Source: Pleurostoma richardsiae
Taxonomy: Eukaryota; Ascomycota; Sordariomycetes; Calosphaeriales; Pleurostomataceae
Length of the DNA stretch: 64,000 bases
NCBI GenBank assembly: GCA_030052745.1
Contig: JANBVO010000002.1
Span: forward strand, 2,046,001-2,110,000
Direction of reading: 5' to 3'
The notes under the pieces were generated by a model. The model had not been told where the DNA came from and did not search any database. It saw only the letters and a program-made list of their open reading frames with translations. A program made the position numbers and the translations under genes. Within the stretch, counting starts at the first letter, position 1, and each line of letters opens with the position of its first letter. Shown one piece after another: positions 30,840 to 42,855 of the stretch.

Positions 30840-32844
30840 ATCGTTCTTCTCGGTGTGATGGGATGGGGTTGAAGGAGGTGTTGCAATGAATAGTTGCTAG
30901 TAGCCTCTGGAAGATCTTGGGAGTAAAATTTAGGCTTGGGTTTATGTATTCATTCCTGTGCGAATGTCACGGGTTGTCACGGCTGTGCTGATCTCCTTGT
31001 TGAGGATCTCGTACGCCAAAGGAAGAGTATGGGGCTGCTTAGTCTTTCAACCTGGACATGATCCTCGAGCTCGCCCCGGGAAGGCGGGCGCGCCAAATGC
31101 TTTAACGGGGACCGCCTGAGTCACCTCGGAGGACACGGACTGGTCATGAGATGGCTGTGACGGTCCCATCTCCTCCATTCCTCCCTACGTGTTTCGCTGA
31201 GGACGACAGCACACCTTCGATGGAGATGGGCCGCCGGAGGTCTGGCATGGAGAGCGCAGCCCAACTGCGTTGGACAGACAGGCTCCCAACCCTCTCGCCA
31301 GGCCGAGCCTCGACTGCTGGTTGGCCTGGGCGAAGGCATTCCCCCCATCACCCCTGTCTTGTGGTTTAACGTGGCCGCATTTCTGCCAAACCGGTGGAGA
31401 AAACGGTGCGGCCCGCCGTGATTGGTGATCCACCGGGACCATTGGACACAAACACGTCCAGGCCCAACCCGCCCTCCCGACGAGTAGGAGTCGGGCCCGG
31501 TGCCGGAGATGGGCGGCATGCAGGCCGGCAGCTAGATCGTGCAGTAGGCCCATGCGAGCCCCAGCCACAGCTCTAGATGGGGGGACTCATCTTCTGTACA
31601 GCGAGATGCTGCAGGCCGGATACCTTACCAACCTCCCTCGCAACCGGCTCGTTCTTCGTAGTCATCGAGCGCGGTCATACAGCAGTAAGTAAGGCATCGA
31701 GACTCCGCCTGCCTCGACCATGTGCATATGATCAGTCATCTTGCAAGCGTGAGGCGGCACCGCAGCGAAGCTCGACGACCATTCATAGCGGAGGCTTCCC
31801 TCGGCAGGCTATACAAATACTTCACCCACACCCACCTCTTGACACGTTTCCTCGCGCTTATCTTGTTTTTGCCACCTTGTTGTAGAACTGGGTGTGGCTG
31901 AGTTGGTGATCCATAGCCGCTGGCAATCCTCGGGTAATTCTAAGCATCGGCTGTCCTCTCCCAACAGCAAGAGACGCCAGCCCGCCTCTGTGCTCTCGTA
32001 TTCTCTCGCCCCTGGGTCTTACTGTAGGACTTCTAGACTATCTTAGCAAACCCTTGTCAGGCTCGGAAGCAGGAGATCATTGAACGAGGTCTCGTGCCGT
32101 TTGGGTATGTTCACGTCCGACGAGGCAACCCGGCGGAACACACCCGCTGTAGGAAGTCCCCTGGTATCGGATTGATGTGCTGTAAATGCAGGAACCGAGG
32201 CCTGAAAAGCCGCCTCGGTATTGCCCATCTGGTCCTTGGCCGAGAGGAAACTCCTGAGGCAGTCAGTCACAGAGCCTACCTGAGGCTCTCGCCTAGAACC
32301 CTAGCAATGCTCAACGTCTCAATGATGCCAGCCACCTCAATTTTCAACGGCCACTCCATTCCATTATAGAACACCGCCCAACCGGCGCGGCAGACCACGT
32401 AGGCCCATACGTACAGTGAAGCCAAGAAGGGCCCAATAACCAGAGCGGGTATCGCAATCGACAAAGAAACGATCTCCAAGCGGGGTGTCCCGTCGCGACC
32501 TCTCTCCACAACCCCTTCCGTATCCAAAGGAAACAAAGTGCTCTCGTCTTGAGTGACTGCATAATAGCAGCATTCGCCAATTCCCTGCTCCCTCGCTAAG
32601 AACGCCGTACTGTTTGGTCCCCCCTCCTCGAAGTGGGAACCAAGACATAGGAAAAAGTAGGAAGACGCCGAAACGCTCCCATATAGTGATGCTCTTGAAA
32701 TATGTAGTCTTGAAGAATGATGAAGGAACACTCCGCCGCAGTGCAGGAATCTTCTCCTGGTCGCGCAGCCGCCATCCCTGTGTATTAGCCATTAGTGGGC
32801 TCATTAATGCTAAGCCTTCGAGCTGAGGACGGTGCTAGGAGATC
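30840..32844. other. Long intergenic region, 2 kb
   Basis: Upstream of the coiled-coil gene and downstream of the next large gene. Frames on both strands (31121-31568) are probably chance. One minus-strand block with protein-like membrane sequence is listed separately (32276-32731). Confidence 0.45.
32276..32731 (-). other. Candidate exon or gene relic encoding a membrane segment
   Basis: An open stretch of about 150 codons without an ATG start. It contains a strongly protein-like part: an acidic segment (TQDESTLFPLDTEGVVERGRDG), then a continuous hydrophobic region (IVSLSIAIPALVIGPFLASLYVWAYVV) and a short conserved-looking tail (NGMEWPLKIEVAGIIETLSI). The first codon is GTG and no in-frame ATG precedes the hydrophobic part. 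It is therefore either an internal or last exon of an unfinished gene model, or a relic. I recognise no family. Confidence 0.3.
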
Positions 32845-35626
32845 CTACTCCTCCAGCACCTCTCTCAGCGCCTCGTGATCCACGACGTCCGCATGTACCC
32901 GGCTCGGCGCACCCTTCTTCTGGTGCGCAGCCCAGTACTGGTGGAAACCCGGGATTGCACCCGCCTGGTTGATACCCGGCGTGCGAGACAGGTTCTTCTC
33001 GCGGATCGTCTTCGGATCGTAGCCGCCGTTGCCGACATTCTTGCCGCTACGTAATGGTTCGGGACTGCCCGTAGCGGTCGTGCGCGCGGCTGAGGGACTG
33101 GAAGCAGTGCTGCCGCCCCATGGTCTCCAACCGACCCATTTCCCGAGGCCGCCGCTAGAAGTCTGTCGCTGATTTTGACGCGCCGCGGTGGATGATGGAG
33201 TAACAGGTCCCGAGACTACTCGGTCGTTGGCCATCCTCGGTGTAGGCAGACCGAGGCTTTCCCGAAGTACCCTACTGCCCCTCTTCCCTGCGTCACTGCC
33301 ACGAGCGATCATGGGGCTAGCAATGACAGCGCTTAACCCTGTGTCTGCGGCAGAGGCACCCAATGGACGGAGAGTCAACTGGCTGGGCCTCATCTTCAGA
33401 GTGTGGATGTCCAGCCCACCGGAGAGGGACATGATAGACTCATGAGACATAGCGCGATAAAGTCGCGGTCTTGGCGTGATCGGTTCGTCAAAGGAGCCGT
33501 CGTCTATGCTTGGTGATATAGCAGTGTCTAGGAACGACCCGTCATGGTCGTGGATAGTCGCAGGGGAGTCAACGGATTCTCCGACAGAGTCGTCAGTCGT
33601 AGGACCGGTCGATGTTAGGTCGGGAATATCATCCGGACCAGGAAATTCGCAGCCATCTTGGTGCTCTAAGTCCTCCTGGGATTGGCGTTCCATGAACGGT
33701 TGAGGAGTTTGAAGATTCGACTCGTCGTCGTAGGAACGGCTCATATGCAGAGGCGCGGGAGGAACAAAGTTTCGAATAGAAACCTCGGACTCCTTGTTCC
33801 GGCGGTGACTAGCAGCCAGACTCGGTGACATGGGATCAACACTGGTTGTCGGCGAAGTAGGGATCGACGATGAGTCGACATTTCCAGGATCGAACACGGA
33901 GTTCCGTCGGTTGGACTGAGGTGAGCTGGGGGCTGATGATGGTGCGAAATCAGACGGCTGTTCAGAGAACAGTGACCAGCGATTTGACGGTACCGTTGAG
34001 ACCGAGTCGCGGGCATTGTGAGATAACATGGCCGGTGCAGGAGAGCCCTGCAGCCGCCATTGCGCGCTCGGCGGAGTAGACGGTGACGAAGTGTTTGGCG
34101 GCGTGAAGACGTTGGGTCCAAGCACCTGGCGCTTCTTTTTCGGCTTCTTCATCTCGGCCTTGTTGACGACGTGGTAGTGATGGTGGATGTGGAGTTCTTG
34201 AGACATGGATGTTGGGGCTGGGATATTCGGAGAGGGCTGATAGTCTTCTTTCGGCTGGAGCTCGGCACGAAGCGTGCTGGCTGCGCTGAGCTGGCCGTCG
34301 CCAAGGGGTTGATGATACATCAGCTGCTCACGCAGCACCTGGATCTCGTCATTAGAGTTGAGCAGCAGCTCGCGTAGCTCGGCGATCCCCAGCTGTAAGT
34401 TGGCGTTGTCCTGAAGTAAGTCGCGCACGAAGTGTGATACCACGCCGCTGACATGCTTCCCAGCAGTCAGCGACTTGGCGGCGGCAGCTCCCTTCAGTCG
34501 TCCGGCGGCGGTATTGAGGTCCTTGTCCAAGGCTCGCTGCCTTTCCATCCGGTTCAGGACTTCAGCGTGCCTCTCTCTCTCCTCACGTCCTTCTTTTTCT
34601 ATCCGTTCGAGCTGTTCTTGCAGGTCAGAGATGCCGCGCTCAGCCTTCCGCCAGCGATGCATCGCAGACCGTGCCTCCGACTCGGTGGTAATCAAACTGC
34701 TCTGCAGAGTTGCCTGCTCGGCCTCCAGCACAGCGATGTGCTTCTCCATCTCCTCGGCGCGCGAGGCGGCTCCCTCAAGGTTCCGGATCGTCATCTGGCT
34801 CGACCGCAAGCTGGCTTCGAGGCTGTTGATACGCGTCTCGGAGTCAGCGACAGTGTTATTGAGCTGCTCAAGTTGGTCGAGGAGCGCGCGGTTCTCATCG
34901 ATGGTGCGGGCGTTCTCGGCCTCGAGAGATCTCTTGTCCATCTCGAGCTGCTGGATGCGCGTCTGCATGTCGGCGCGGTCCCGCTCGGCGGAGGCCATGT
35001 AGGCTTCATGACGGGCAAGCAGGGCCTGCAGGGCAAAAGTTAGTGCCGGGTGGTCAGAAGCTGCAGAGGCGTCCTGCGGCAGTAGGCCCATCTCCTCTGT
35101 CCCGGAAGGACAAGCTGCGAGGGAAGCCATCGAGGGTACGGTTGCACACAAAGAATAGGAAAGAAGAGGCTACATGCTAAGTCGGCGACGATGTAGACTT
35201 AAGACGAGGCATGGAAAAACCTCCGAGGCTGGGCGCGTGGACAGGAACATCATCATAATATAAAAAAAGAGGGCCACCACATTCCAGAGGGGGAGGAAGA
35301 AGGCGGACAAAGACCCGTGAGTCCCGAGTCAAAGGGTAGCGCACAATGGCGGCAGCCATGATTTGCAGACGTACCTGGCCCATCTTGGCTGCGGCGTGGA
35401 CATCCTTTTCGACACTGTCCAGCACCGAGCAGTTGTGTTTCAAGAAGACGCAGTCTGTCCTGCCGCAGCAGCAGCGCAATGCGGCGTCATCTGGCGGGAC
35501 GAGACCGGCATTAGCACTGGTGTTGTGGGCATCTTGCAGAAGAGCTGAGGACGGAGAGGAAGAGGCGTCAGCTGATGGTGGTGGTTGTAATGGCGCTTCG
35601 AGAGCGCTGGAATGCGGATCGGCCAT
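32845..35626 (-). CDS. Conserved fungal coiled-coil protein with N-terminal Cys cluster, 810 aa
   Basis: Function not known to me, though the architecture is one I recall from other Pezizomycotina. Exon 1 (35626-35375, 84 codons) and exon 2 (35025-32845) join MGQ to ALLARHEAYM over an unusually long intron of 349 bp. Residues 52-66 hold a cysteine cluster (CCC at 52-54, then C59 and C66 in RTDCVFLKHNC) that could bind metal. A continuous coiled coil runs from about 85 to 330. A conserved helix VVSHFVRDLLQDNANLQLGI follows, then a histidine stretch (HIHHHYH) and a long Ser/Pro/Thr-rich, probably disordered and phosphorylated region. The C-terminus contains LGKWVGWRPWG and a conserved PGFHQYWAAHQKKGAPS block. 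The start MADPHSSALE was preferred to a longer frame because of its composition. A role as cytoskeletal or polarity scaffold is a guess. Confidence 0.85.
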
Positions 35627-36964
35627 TCCTATCGTGTGGGTGACAGTGAGCGATCCGGGACGAGCGCCGAGGTGTGCGGCATGTTTCTGTTCGCCGACCA
35701 AGGAGAAGAGAAGACCGCGGGCAGGAAGAGCCTCGAAGGTCAGGACGTCCCGGGCTTGCGCAGGGGAAAGGGGCTATTCCGAGGCTTTGTGCCACGGTGT
35801 GCTACTGCGTCGAGAAGAGGATCAGTCAGGAGGGCGTCATGGCTGAAGTGCAGAGAGGAGAGACAAAAGAGAGAGAGTGGGTGGGCGTTGTACGGCGAGT
35901 TGCCGAATGCGGACGCGGTGATGTTTGACTCGAGGTGGAGGGACTAAGAGCAGAGGTAGTGGGTACAATACCTGGCGCGAATGTTTCTTCTCGCTGGCGG
36001 GAGAGGGCGGGGCTTTGCGTGATTGACACGAGGATCAACAACATGCCCACTTGTACCAGTGACTTGTCTCTAGTACCCGCGCTGGCCGATGACAGCTGGG
36101 ATGAGTTGGCGCGGGGGCCACACCCGCTCGGTTCGCTCTTCCACCCTTTCCCGCTCTGCTTTTTCTGGACCGCGGCACCCGGTTTCGCTCTGAATCAGGG
36201 TCTCCAAGACACTTTTCAGGGGCAGCAAGCTGTCAGTCTATCGATATATCGCGGGCTGTGCGCCGTGAAGGTAAGTCAGGGGTAAAGAAGAGGACAAAAA
36301 GAAGCAAGAACTAAAAGACGAAAAGGGGACAGAGATAAGGTCCCGTAAGATGAGGGCATCGCGCTCGCTAAATTGGCGTACGGATCTTGCTCGGACGCGT
36401 CGAACGCACCTTTCCAGGTTCTCAACCCCTGTTGATTAGCGGCGATATTATGAGGCGGGAGAGAAGAACCCTCCCTTCACGAGCCCCGGTCGCGATGACG
36501 AAATGCAGGAACCCTGCCAGCGAACTGTCAGCTCAGTGATTCACACCTCTAAGTGGTTGTCAACCGTCCATTGGCTGTGCGTGTTCCCCCCAGAGGCAGC
36601 TAAATGGTGGCTGGCAACTGCATACTGTATTGTCAGCGCAGCGCGGAATTGGAGAGAGCTCTCCAAACACTCAATCATTAACGCTCGTACGGCTTGCCGA
36701 CATGTGACGATTGTCCTTTCTCATCAAGGAGAGTGAGGTATCACACATGGTCCTCTCATGTCGCCGACAAGGCCTCTCTACAAGGCCTCGTCTCGTGCAG
36801 TCAGTCAAATGATTCGAATGATACGAAGTGCCGTCTTGTTTCTAGGACACATGGAATAAACGGACTGTCAAACCTTGCTCTAAACTTGCTAATACAAGAA
36901 GGCCACCCAGATACAAGAGCACGTACCTCAGTCGTCAAGATAACACATGACAAATAACCCAAGT
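35627..36964. other. Intergenic region, 1.3 kb
   Basis: Promoter of the coiled-coil gene and 3' flank of the AIF-like gene. Short plus-strand frames only; no supported feature. Confidence 0.45.
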
Positions 36965-38836
36965 CTACTCCGGAGGCCCCACGCTCAGCACGTCCAGCCC
37001 GTCCTTCAGCTGCGTCTTGGTCGGCATCTTGCCTGTCGCCATCAGGTTCGCGCTCTGCGCCATGGCCGGGTCCATGCCCATGCTGGCCATGGCGACCACC
37101 TGCTCGCCTCGCGTGTAGTAGGCCGCCCACTTGGCCTCCTCTAGGCTACCCTGGACCACCACGTCGTCGAACCCACCGGTTGCCGTGTTCCCGCAGTACC
37201 GGAGCTGCTGGCCAAGCGCCGACCAGAACACGGGCGTGAAGAAGGGCGTCTTGCCGCCCGGTGAGACGATGTGCGCCGCCGCTGTCCGGCCCGCGTTCTG
37301 CGCCACGTTCCAGTGCTCGATGCGCACGAACTTACCGTCGCCACCGGGGCCGTGGTACGGATATGTGGCGATGTCGCCGACGGCATACACGTCCTTGAGG
37401 CCAACGACGGCGAAGTTCTCGTCCGTCTTGAGCGAGCCGTCTTGCTCCAGCTTGACAATGCTGTTCTCCCGCAGGTACTCAGTGGCCGGGGCAACACCAA
37501 CACCGAGGACGACAAGGTCGGCAGTCAGGTTAGTGCCGTCCTTGAGACGGACAGAGCCGACCTTGCTGGGGTCGGATCCCGATGGCTCAGCCTTGTCAAC
37601 GGATGCGGACATGAAGAACTTGACGCCCTTGCCCTCCAGCATCTTCTGCACGGTAGCGCCGATCTTGTCACCCAGTACACGCTGAAGTGGGACATCCTCC
37701 ATACCCACGACGGTAACCTCGTTGTCGGCGGCCGTCGCTGCGGCAATCTCCATGCCGATGAACGATGAGCCGACGATGACAATCTTCTTGCCCTTATCAC
37801 CGATCGCGCCCGTGATATTCTGCACGTCTCCAACATTACGCAGTGTGAAGACGTTCCCTAGCACCTTGAACCCCTGCAGCGGCAGGACCCTTGGCGTGCC
37901 GCCGGTTGCCAAGATAAGCTTGCTGTACTCGACTTTCTTGCCGGCCTTGGTCGTGATAGTCTTCGAGGCAAAGTCCACGCCGGTAACTTCATCCTCTAGG
38001 ATCTCGACACCTCCGCTCTTGAACCACTCGCCGTCGCGCCATTGGATCTTACTCGCGTCGGCGATCAGCGCCTTAGACAGCTTCGGCCGGTCGATGGGTA
38101 GATAGCCCTCGTTGGAGATCATTGTGATGGGACCTGTGAAGCCCTTCTCGCGCAGGCCTTCAACGGCGCCTAGCGCACCAGACCCACCTCCCACGACGAC
38201 CACCTTGTCCGCGAGGGCGCTCTGGACGTTGCACTTAAACTTGGGTTTCCGCTTACCGGCCTTGATAGTTTCCTCGTCACCGGTCAGGTAGATAGAGCCG
38301 TCGCGCTCGGTGACGCTGAAAACGGGAATGGCATCAAGGGCGGGAGCGTCTTCGACGTCGCCGGTCTTGGCATTGAAACAGGCTGTGGAAGAGAGTTGTC
38401 AGCATCCTGATATCGAGGTACAGCGGTCCCGCGCGAGAGACGCACCTCCGTGCCAGGGACACGTCAACCGTCCGTTTGTTGTCAGGACGCCCTTCACCAA
38501 TGGCGCACCGTAGTGGGTGCACTTGGGGCCCACGGCTTGGATCTTGCCGGCGGCATTGAGCAGGAGGACCTTGGAGTCGAGGCCCTCGAGCTCGACCTCT
38601 TGCTTGTCGCCGGGCTTGAGGTCGAGAGCGGTGACGCCCTTGATCTTATACTCCTGAACCATAGCTCGGGCTGAGATACCGAAGCGACGCGCGGGGGCTT
38701 GTCTTGGTGTGACGGAAGGGAGACCGAACGAGGAGGTGGTTAAGTTGGAATCGAAGCGGAGGCGGAAAGGCGCAATCGACCGTTTAACAGCGGCTGAGAC
38801 GGACCTGATACTGTATGGTCCGGAGCTGATATTCAT
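36965..38836 (-). CDS. AIF-like reductase: Rieske [2Fe-2S] domain fused to FAD/NAD(P)H oxidoreductase, 602 aa
   Basis: An AIFM3-type protein joining an N-terminal Rieske ferredoxin domain to a pyridine-nucleotide disulfide-reductase fold. It is likely mitochondrial and involved in redox or cell-death signalling. Exons are 38836-38446 and 38382-36965. The splice restores CPWHG-ACFNAKTGDVEDAP, inside the second Rieske motif. Cluster ligands are C106/H108 (CTHYGAPLVKG) and C126/H129 (CPWHGACF). The FAD-binding start is VVVVGGGSGALGAVEGLR. The NAD(P)H-binding GxGxxG-like site is IVIVGSSFIGMEIAAATA, and the second FAD motif is DVYAVGDIATYPY. An Arg/Ser-rich segment before ARAMVQEYKIKG looks like a mitochondrial presequence. 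The start MNISSGPYSIR was preferred to an ATG 80 codons upstream, whose frame looks like leader sequence. Domain assignments are firm. Confidence 0.93.
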
Positions 38837-39648
38837 GAAGAACAAGAGGGGAGTCGAAGGGATTTTAGTGACGTTGGGTAGGAGGAGCGGGCGGGGTGCT
38901 GATAACAGCAGTCTACAGGAGTAGCTCGTGGTAGGAATGGGACGATTTCTCAGCAGATGCACATCAAAGCAAGCCAATCCTACAACCGCAAGTGTCAGAG
39001 ACGAGTAAGGGGAGAGAGCACGATGCGGGAAAGGAGGGGTAGCGCACGGGTATCGCAGTCGGGCACCGGCAAACATGTATAATGCATCGCCCTATTCCCC
39101 GTTGTTGCTGCCGGCCGTGATGCACTGCTTGTAATGCGGCGCCTCTGATTGGCCAGAGCTCATCTATTTCTGGGCCGACCGATGACGCAAATGCCACAGA
39201 GGTACCTACCTAAGGTAAGTACCTAAGGTACGGGGAGGGGCCCAGCCCGGCTCAAGGATGGGGAAGCTCTCGAAGCTCTCACCTGTTTTCCCACCCGAGC
39301 ACGGAGTGTACGCCGAGCTAACCGGCGCTTTTGTCTGCCTATCCTATCCCATTCCATCTTTTACCCACACCGCGTCTTGCGTGCTCTATAATTTAGAGAA
39401 ATCGTACACATCATACTTGCCATTCGTAGGCCACTCAGCCCGAGTACCGTCCCGCCATGACGTCGCCGAAAAGGTTGTCACTTTGTTGGCCATCCATCAC
39501 CAGCTCGAACGGCTTCGGCAGCATCACGAAGCCCATATCCTGCAGCTCAAGCGTGGTTAGCATGCTGTATACCAGCTTGGGAAACCAAAGCGGGCGAGAT
39601 CACAAGCGAAGGGAATTAGGCACACGAAATTCGCTGAGAAGAGACGGG
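38837..39648. other. Intergenic region with CCTAAGGTA repeats
   Basis: Promoter of the AIF-like gene and 3' flank of the first Zn2Cys6 regulator. Contains the short repeat listed at 39203-39230; otherwise nothing supported. Confidence 0.45.
39203..39230. repeat. Tandem near-palindromic CCTAAGGTA motif
   Basis: Two copies of ACCTAAGGTA 13 bp apart, preceded by TACCTACC. Each unit is nearly self-complementary. Related strings occur near 7391 and 11140 in this window, all in intergenic DNA. Confidence 0.55.
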
Positions 39649-42034
39649 TCAGCTTACGAATGGTGACCCCGATGCCTCGTTGTCCCCAAAGGCCCAATTC
39701 AGCTCTGTCGCGTCCATGTCATCGAGGGCGTTAAACCCCGATAGGCCGCCTTCACTGCTGCTGTTTGTCTGCTCCATCCCCGGCATCCCGGCCGCGCTGG
39801 CTCCGCCGTTTGATGAATCCGCATCGGTACCGCTACTGCCCGTCTGTGCCGAAGCAGCAGTTTCCTCCGCCGTTGCCTCCAGCGTCTCCATCGCTCGCCT
39901 GTTTAGCTCCTCAATAACAACATGCAGCCGATCTAGCGGTATCAGCTTCGTGGCGTCCTTCATCTGTCGGAACAGCTGCAGGCCATGGCGTGTAATGCGC
40001 CGGTCCAGCTCCACCGTCTCTAGGCGCGGCGCCTCGTACATGTGGACCAGGATGATGATGAGCGCAGAGACGAATGCGCATCCGTTGAGCCACATGGAGC
40101 AGTCGAGGTCCGACATGCGCTCCATGATCCGCAGGCACTCCCTGCTGACGGACACACACTTTTCCCAGCTAAGGGGTCGCGGCGGCTGCTGGCTCGTGCA
40201 CCTGCCTCTAGGATACTCGGCTTCAATCAGCTGCACCCGCGAGTACTGGTTGATAGCGCGAATCCAGGCAGCGCTGTGGCTGTAAATTCCGTGCGTCATG
40301 ACCAGACACATGAGGTACGCGTGGTGCAGGCTCGCCATGTGCGTGAGATCTACCCGGCCGACGTTATTCAGCACGTGCTCGAGCTGCAGCTCCGGTGGTA
40401 TCGACCGCCGCCAGTCCTCTAGCATGTTCTCCAGCTTGGTGATGTGCTGCCGCCGCTGCTCCGGCACCATACGCGTACTACGTGTCGAGTACATGGCGTC
40501 GTATATCCGGCCCTCGATGCTAGCGAGCTGGACGCGCGCCCGGAAATAGTTCATCCTGACGCGACCATCCAGGGTGTACAGATCACCTGCACCGTCACTA
40601 GGTGTCATGGGCGGGAGGTCGACATCAATGTCGTTATCCTGCTGGATGAAGGGGATCTGGTGTCGCAGGCTGATGTCCTTGTCGAGGAAGTACGCGATCC
40701 AGAAGACCCGTGTGTGCTGCTGCGCCTGTTCGAAGGTGACTAGCTGATGCGTCATGCGGGACTCTAGTTTCATCCTGTGGGCGAGCCGCACTGCGGTGCC
40801 AATGAGGACGGGGCCAGGCCGGTGGTCTCGCGTGCTCTGGAAGAGGATTACCATGCCCAAGAGCACCTGCAGACCAAGCAAGTCCTGCTCGCGGGTAACG
40901 AGCTCATTTAGAACACTTTGCGCATTCTGCAAACACTTGGAAACCTTGTCGTTCTCGGTAAAGTACTCATGGTGCCGCGCATTTGCTTGTATCGGTTCGA
41001 TGGGCACCCGGTAACTCAGCGCGATGACGATATTCACGGCCGCCCAAATAGCATATCTCGACTCCTCTATCGCGGCCGAACGGGAATTATAATAGTCATG
41101 CAGCATACGCATGAAGGAGGTCTGTTCGAAGAGGGGAATGACGGAGTTGAAGTTGATGAAATAACTCTCGATCCGGGGCAGAATCTCCTGGATCGGCGGC
41201 AGCTTGTATGGACTGTCGGGCTCTCCGAACACCCAGTCAGCCTGCGGACTGAGCTGCCCGAGTATCGTGTCCAGGCCGGACAGCTCGGGGTCTACTGTTG
41301 AACTTGCTTGAGTCTGAAAATCGAGCATGGGGCTTGGTCCGAAAGTGAGGTCTGGTACAGCGGACTCGGATTGCGGAGCCTTGCCGCCGGAGCCTACCGC
41401 CGCGGACGCCACGGCGATGACTTGTTGCAGCTGGGCCTCGATCCGAGCTAGACGATCCTCCAGCGCCTTTGTTCGGTCGGCCCTGCAGGCTCGGGTCAGT
41501 AATCAAGCCGGCCCCGTGGGCATATATAATTAGGAGCAAGTGCCCCTTACCCTTCAGTCGAGCCGCCTACTGCCGGTGTCTGTGTCTGGGCTGGCACCTG
41601 GGGCGGCACAGGTGGATCCCGCTCCCGCGGATTCGGGATCCGGCGACGTACTGCTGTTGTCCGGCACTCTGCCTTATAGAGCTGACAGTTCGAACATGCT
41701 GGCTTGAGCATGTCGCACTTGATCTTTTTGGTGAAGCACAGGTCACAGGCTGTTTCCACGCCGAGGTAAGTTAGTCAGCGCGCTGCTCTGTTGCTGCTGC
41801 ATATCACAATCGGCAGTGCCGTCGGAGTCCGTGGAACTTGCCTTTGCGCCGCTGCACTTGCGAGACCACCTCCATTTCGCAGTCTTCTTGTCTTCACTCC
41901 CTGCTAAACCTGAGGCGGGTTGCAGCCCTACTCCGAAACTGGGCAATTGGGACTCTGCTTTGTATCTCACTAGAAAGATCGAGTAAATATGCAGTTCACC
42001 GCTCGTTCCCTTTACTTCTTCGGCGTAGGATCAT
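39649..42034 (-). CDS. Zn2Cys6 transcription factor 1 with fungal-specific regulatory domain, about 683 aa
   Basis: A nuclear DNA-binding regulator. The zinc cluster is TCDLCFTKKIKCDMLKPACSN... with spacing C-x2-C-x6-C-x6-C-x2-C-x6-C. It is encoded in the exon 41749-41551 and joined by a 68-bp intron to GADRTKALEDRLARIEAQLQ (coiled-coil dimer segment) in exon 41482-39649. The middle region (PRIESYFINFNSVIPLFEQ ... RVFWIAYFLDKDISLRHQ) is the fungal_trans domain. The frame seems to begin just before the cluster, but its first codon is GTG. A canonical branch-like CTGACTAAC and CAG acceptor precede it, so a 5' exon is needed. The 19-nt exon 42034-42016 (MILRRR, donor GTAAAG) keeps phase and is proposed here; other starts are possible. 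Followed on the same strand by no gene for 0.8 kb; the OYE gene lies upstream. Confidence 0.82.
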
Positions 42035-42334
42035 ACCATCAATGTTGCTTATGTCAGTGACGAAGCAAGAGATCACCTTGGCCTGGACCTGACTTATATG
42101 GGACTGCGGCCGAAGCCAGCGCTGGCTGCTTACAAATTTCCAACCAGCTCTGACGTTTGGCGGTAGTCTGCACCGCCACGAGTTGCACGCAAGGCGGGTA
42201 CTAATAATAAAGGGAGCCTCTGTAAGGTCTAACTTGACTTTCACCTTGGAGCACCCGCGAGCTGCAGTAGACTGTTGCGTTTCTGTCGTCTTCAAAAGTC
42301 GCCGTCATTTACCGCTCACTGTCTGACGCACAAC

Positions 42335-42570
42335 TTGAGGATTGGTTCTGGACCGTATAGGCTTGTTTAGAAGAAAGGAAGGTATGTGATGGGACGGTGT
42401 AGCGGTAAACGGGTTTGAGGCCTCGTACCCCTTGTGGTTTCCTACACTGCACCACACTGTAAAAATCACCACGGTGGTTTTCTAGTAGAACAGCATTCCT
42501 CCCGCGGTTCGAAATTTTACCGTTCAAGTCTTACAATCTTTTTTTTTTATCTTTCTTTCCCTTTTTCCTC
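42335..42570 (+). repeat. SINE-like or Pol III RNA-like dispersed element, copy B
   Basis: Colinear with the minus-strand segment 13150-13420 (blocks listed there). CGGTGTAGCGG at 42395-42405 is the box-A-like block and GGTTTCCTACAC at 42436-42447 the weak box-B-like block. A closer box B match, GGTTCGAAAT, occurs at 42506-42515, about 105 nt after box A. A run of ten T at 42539-42548 could act as a Pol III terminator. The spacing between blocks differs from copy A by small indels, and no frame is conserved. A tRNA-derived short interspersed element is the simplest reading. A second gene for a structured RNA is the alternative. Confidence 0.65.
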
Positions 42571-42830
42571 CCTATTTTTCATCTCTTCCTGTCTCTCTTT
42601 TACGATAGCACCCATCGACGACATCAGAGCCGCTCGGGATACCATGTGAAGCCTGACAGACAGTAGCTTCAGTTCTTTAGGAACATCAGATGTGCGAAAG
42701 GTTGAAGTGGACAATTAGGATCTTGGACCAAGTGATCGTGGAAGCAGCAGGTTGTAAACCGCCGAATGAAACTCAATAAACATAAGTAGCATTGTACCCG
42801 AGCGTCCCTTTCAGCATTTCCATCAAAAGC

Positions 42831-42855
42831 AAAAAAAAAAAAAAAAAAAAAAAAA
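42831..42855. repeat. 25-nt A homopolymer
   Basis: An uninterrupted run of 25 A on the plus strand, about 260 bp beyond the SINE-like element and 85 bp before the OYE stop codon. It could be an old poly(A) tail from retroposition or simple replication slippage. Confidence 0.6.

Noticed and set aside
41547-41759. Start of regulator 1 at the apparent first codon METACD
   Set aside because: The codon is GTG, and a splice acceptor lies within it; a 5' exon is required.
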